From Sarcina sp034439435 (lineage in GTDB: Bacteria > Bacillota > Clostridia > Clostridiales > Clostridiaceae), in contig NZ_JAPCKJ010000002.1 of assembly GCF_034439435.1 (NCBI RefSeq), positions 310,001-374,000 on the forward strand: a stretch of 64,000 bases of DNA, in the 5' to 3' direction. Shown in pieces: positions 60,488 to 64,000 of the stretch. Under the pieces are notes generated by a model. That model worked only from the letters and a program-made list of their open reading frames with translations. It was not told the DNA's origin and searched no databases. Each line of letters opens with the position of its first letter. The stretch's first letter is position 1. A program made the translations under genes and the position numbers.

Positions 60488-63400
60488 CTATTCAAATAAT
60501 TTAGCTATTTCTTCTTCAGTAAGACGTTTTAATCCTTTGCCATCCATCGCTTTACCATCCATTAAACTTTGAATAAGCTCTTTTTTATCCTCTTGCATTA
60601 ATACTATCTTTTCTTCGATAGTATCCTTTGCTACTAACTTTATTACTTCTACTCTATTTTCTTGTCCAAATCTATGAGCTCTATCTGTAGCTTGATCTTC
60701 CACCGCTGGATTCCACCATGGGTCAAAATGTATAACTACACTTGCAGAAGTTAGATTTAGTCCTACCCCTCCTGCTTTTAGAGATATTAGAAATACTTTT
60801 ATATTCTCATCTTCATTAAATTTCTTTACTCTTTCAACCCTTTCTTTAGCCGATGTTCCTCCATCTAAATATAAATAAGAGATACCTTCTCTTTTAAAAT
60901 CATCCTCTATTTTCTTTAATACTGAAGTAAACTGAGAAAATAATAAAATTTTCTTACCAGCCTCACTGGCATCCTTAACAACTTCTTTTACTACAGTTAG
61001 TTTTCCACTTCCTCCAGTGTACTCTGGAATAACTATTGAAGGATCCAAGCAAATTTCTCTTAACTTTATTAAATAGCCAAATAGATTTATGTTCCCTTGT
61101 GCACTCTTTCCGTTTATTTTACTTTCATTTAATTGAGTTTTTATTGCTTTTACATATGAATTATATATTTGCTTTTGTTTACCTTTCATTTCTACTAAGT
61201 ATTTCTTTTCAAATTTTTCTGGAAGTTCACTTAAAACATCTTCTTTAAGTCTTCTTAGTATAAATGGAGTTATTAATGATTTTAATTCATCTAAATTATT
61301 TTCATCTAAGATAAAACGCTCTCTAAACCTTTCTTTAGTAAATAAATATCCAGGCATAGCAAAATCAAATATTGACCAAAGCTCCATTAAATTATTTTCT
61401 ATTGGTGTTCCTGTTAAGGCAATATTACATCTTGATTTTATCTTCTTCACAGATACGGTAGCCTGCGCTGTTGGATTTTTTATATTCTGAGCCTCATCTA
61501 TTATACAGTAATCGAAACTTAAATTCTCATAAGCCTCTTCATCATTTTTTAAAGTTCCATATGTAGTTAATAAAACATCATATCTTTCATAAGACTTTGA
61601 TGAAAAATCCATGTTATCTAATTTAATACCAAGACTTCTTTTAAAGTCATTTAAAACCTTATCTCTTCTTGCCTTGCTTCCATGAACTAATCCAATCTTT
61701 AAACTAGGTGCAAACTTTTCAAATTCGTCCATCCAATTATATATAACTGCAGTTGGAACAACTACTATGCTTTTACTTTTCTTTTGAGATAATAAAAATG
61801 CTATTATTTGAAGTGTTTTACCCAGCCCCATATCATCTGCTAAAACTCCTCCAAATCCTAAATCAGTAATTTCATTAATCCACTTAAATCCTTCCTTTTG
61901 ATAAGTTCTAAGTTCTGCATTTAAAGCTTTTGGAACAAGTTTTCTCTTAAACTCTTTATTTAAGAGCTTACCTACTATTTCTTGAAGAACATTTCCACCT
62001 TTTATAAAAGATAGATTTCTATCTTTTAGTTTTTCTTGTATATATAAAACCTTACTTTTATCAATATTAATTTCATTATTACTTATATTTTCTAATCCTA
62101 AATCCTCTAAGATATTTAAGAAATGTACTATACCTGGTTCTTCTAAGTCTAAGTAAGTCTTCTTAGTCTTATAAAATCTCTCACCATTTTTCATAGCATC
62201 TATACTTGCTCTAAATTCTTGTATATCAAAATCTCCAAAATCAAATTTTAGCTTATAGAAATTTGAAAACTCTGAAATCTCTGATGATATAAAAGATGAA
62301 TCTAGCACTTTAAACTCCTGTAGTTCTTTAGATAATATGACCTCTCCTAGCTCTCCTAATTTCTTAAATCCTTTTGAGAAAAGCTCATATATTCCCTCTT
62401 CATCACCAATAAAATAGAAATCCTCTTCTCTCTTTATAAATTTAAATCTTTCAAGTTGAAATTCTATATATTTTTCATTTTTTAAATCTCTTAAGAAACT
62501 CTTATCCTTTTCATCTCTTATCAAATCAATTATATAGCCACAATAGTCGATCTTTACATTACAATAAATCTTTTCCTTATCTTTGTAAAAGTAAAAGGTT
62601 GTTTTCATAAGCTTTTCCTTAAAGTTTTTAACATTTTCATCAAGAACTATATTCTTACTTATATTTTTTAATTCTTCTAAAAGATTTTTTAAGTTTTCTA
62701 AAGTTTTCTTATATGTAATTGTATTATTCTTTAAAAACAACTTATATATTGGGATATAGTGTTCTAACTGTCTTTTTCTCGGAAGATATAAATTCCTATC
62801 AAAAAACATTACATCTCCTGTATTATTTAAAATCACAGGAAACTTCTTATGATGACTTAATATAAATCCTTCCTTTCCCTCTTTTAAAGTTAAGGCTACT
62901 GGAACATTTTCCTTTTTAACCTTAATCTCATAGTTAATTGAATTAAAATTAAAATTTATTTTCTTTTTTTCATCAATTAACTTAAGAAAGTCCTTTAAGT
63001 TATTTTGTCTAAGCCTTAAATATCTTCCATTTATCATGTTACCGTTGTCCACAATAAACTGAATTATCCTTTTATCATTTTCCAAAAAGTCATCCTTCAG
63101 AGGATCATAGGTAAAACCTTCATTAAATTTCAAAGGCTTTTTTAAGCTATTTTTATATAAGAAATCTTTTAAATCTAATATTAAGTTAGAGGTTGCTACT
63201 CCTATTCTAAACTCGCAATTAAACAATTGAATTCCCTCTTTTACCATGTGCTTAATACTTATATCTAAAGAAAGAAATCTCTTTTCTTGTTGTTCCTTAC
63301 TTTTATCTTCCTCTTTAGTCAATTTGTTTTCCTTCTTATCTATTGGATTTTCACTTTTAATCTTCTTCTTAGCTAAAGAATAAAAAGCATCTCCAGTTGC

Positions 63401-63697
63401 TGATATATGTTTACACACATAATTTTTTACCTGTTTACTATTCTCCTTAAAGGTTTCACAGCTACAGTTAACTCCAATAATCTCATTGCTTTTCATATTT
63501 ATTTTTAAGTGAGTATCATAATCCCAGGTTTTATCGTCATTTAATACTCTTCCATAAATATGATAAACTCCATCTATGCTTTTTCCCTTAACATCTTTTA
63601 TGTATGCTTCCTTAATTAATTTTTTTCCTTGTTCTCTAGTAAAACTGGAAGTTCGCCTTACTAAGTTTTTCATTAAAATTTCTAAATTCAAAGGCAT
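60488..63697 (-). CDS. SWIM zinc-finger SNF2 family helicase, 1069 aa
   Basis: N-terminal SWIM zinc motif (CSC ... CKHI; residues about 75-105) and a large helical middle section (bacterial SNF2-associated domain). The SNF2 ATPase follows (from about residue 600): motif I DDMGLGKTLQ, motif II DEAQNIKNP, motif III LTGTPIEN, then a helicase C domain with LISLKAGGVGLNLTSAS and DRAHRFGQ. It translocates on duplex DNA with ATP; RapA-like remodelling is one possibility. I use the ATG at 63697 after GAGGAG; a TTG at 63691 or 63709 is possible. Monocistronic here. Confidence 0.9.
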   Translation of the reverse strand: MPLNLEILMKNLVRRTSSFTREQGKKLIKEAYIKDVKGKSIDGVYHIYGRVLNDDKTWDYDTHLKINMKSNEIIGVNCSCETFKENSKQVKNYVCKHISATGDAFYSLAKKKIKSENPIDKKENKLTKEEDKSKEQQEKRFLSLDISIKHMVKEGIQLFNCEFRIGVATSNLILDLKDFLYKNSLKKPLKFNEGFTYDPLKDDFLENDKRIIQFIVDNGNMINGRYLRLRQNNLKDFLKLIDEKKKINFNFNSINYEIKVKKENVPVALTLKEGKEGFILSHHKKFPVILNNTGDVMFFDRNLYLPRKRQLEHYIPIYKLFLKNNTITYKKTLENLKNLLEELKNISKNIVLDENVKNFKEKLMKTTFYFYKDKEKIYCNVKIDYCGYIIDLIRDEKDKSFLRDLKNEKYIEFQLERFKFIKREEDFYFIGDEEGIYELFSKGFKKLGELGEVILSKELQEFKVLDSSFISSEISEFSNFYKLKFDFGDFDIQEFRASIDAMKNGERFYKTKKTYLDLEEPGIVHFLNILEDLGLENISNNEINIDKSKVLYIQEKLKDRNLSFIKGGNVLQEIVGKLLNKEFKRKLVPKALNAELRTYQKEGFKWINEITDLGFGGVLADDMGLGKTLQIIAFLLSQKKSKSIVVVPTAVIYNWMDEFEKFAPSLKIGLVHGSKARRDKVLNDFKRSLGIKLDNMDFSSKSYERYDVLLTTYGTLKNDEEAYENLSFDYCIIDEAQNIKNPTAQATVSVKKIKSRCNIALTGTPIENNLMELWSIFDFAMPGYLFTKERFRERFILDENNLDELKSLITPFILRRLKEDVLSELPEKFEKKYLVEMKGKQKQIYNSYVKAIKTQLNESKINGKSAQGNINLFGYLIKLREICLDPSIVIPEYTGGSGKLTVVKEVVKDASEAGKKILLFSQFTSVLKKIEDDFKREGISYLYLDGGTSAKERVERVKKFNEDENIKVFLISLKAGGVGLNLTSASVVIHFDPWWNPAVEDQATDRAHRFGQENRVEVIKLVAKDTIEEKIVLMQEDKKELIQSLMDGKAMDGKGLKRLTEEEIAKLFE

Positions 63698-63870
63698 TCC
63701 CCTCCTCAACTTTTATAGAATTATTCTATCATACTTATAGATTCCTCTCCACTTAACCTATTTCTTAAGCTTTAAACTATTTATAAAAGCAATTATACTT
63801 TTAATATTTTCCTATTCATTTGCTTTTTTCTATGCTTTCTTTTATAAAGCTTATAAAGAGTTCAATCATA

Positions 63871-63925
63871 GACCAAAAAACCCAAAGGTGAAAAAGTAAC
63901 TTGCCTTTGGGTTTCTTTTATTCTC
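63871..63925. terminator. Terminator at the right edge
   Basis: AAACCCAAAGG (63878-63888) and CCTTTGGGTTT (63904-63914) with T-rich flanks on both strands. It lies upstream of the SNF2 gene and probably ends a gene outside the window. The last 75 bases have stops in all minus-strand frames. Confidence 0.7.
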
Positions 63926-64000
63926 TCTTTAAATACACATACTTTTCTAAACTTAATTTTTAATTATAAGTATTATAAAACAATTGAAATCATTTATTTA

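Overview
The window is very AT-rich chromosomal DNA, densely coding, with strong AGGAGG-type ribosome binding sites, many GTG and TTG starts, and an intrinsic terminator after almost every transcription unit. This is typical of a low-GC Firmicute. A B12-dependent glycerol dehydratase/1,3-propanediol operon, M-box-controlled mgtA, GH20 and DUF4838 proteins, spore-layer-like proteins, GGDEF and HD-GYP proteins and an AmmeMemoRadiSam locus together suggest Clostridium, most likely C. perfringens. The species call is inference. There is no rRNA, tRNA, CRISPR array, insertion sequence or prophage.

Layout. 1-9.5 kb: start of a TPR protein (cut by the window edge), a possible small RNA, an unknown gene, a pentapeptide-repeat gene, a MutS2-like gene with a structured leader, two DUF1622 membrane proteins and two probable spore-layer proteins. 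9.5-13.3 kb: acetyltransferase, a Fur-controlled haem membrane protein, an amino-acid permease and a 0.7 kb non-coding stretch with several hairpins. 13.3-23.7 kb (minus strand): the glycerol module. GlpF brings glycerol in. A PocR-domain histidine kinase and an AraC-type response regulator probably sense the pathway. DhaB/C/E with reactivase GdrA/GdrB and a B12 adenosyltransferase make 3-hydroxypropionaldehyde, and DhaT reduces it to 1,3-propanediol.

24-41 kb: single genes and small operons of varied function (aldolase, MBL hydrolase, TPR-GGDEF protein, nitroreductases, YxeA lipoprotein, MFS transporter, a protein with four 195-bp TPR repeats, a toxin-antitoxin-like pair, a sulfite-reductase-like protein, DedA, tandem HD-GYP), with relics of an adenylating enzyme and of a MATE transporter. 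41-54 kb: GT51 transglycosylase, alpha/beta hydrolase, FliB-like methylase, anion permease, the AmmeMemoRadiSam pair, tyrosine phosphatase, MgtC-like protein, GH20 hexosaminidase and DUF4838 protein. 54-64 kb: SDR, DUF3592-like protein, the magnesium module (M-box riboswitch, 41-codon ORF, MgtA), RluF-type pseudouridine synthase and a SWIM-SNF2 helicase.

The least explained signals are in non-coding DNA: two neighbouring genes whose Shine-Dalgarno and start codon are separated by an inverted repeat (1.7 and 3.0 kb), a structured leader with a heptapeptide ORF and a 19-bp-arm palindrome upstream of the mutS2-like gene (5.76-6.06 kb), and a small ORF between the Mg riboswitch and mgtA.
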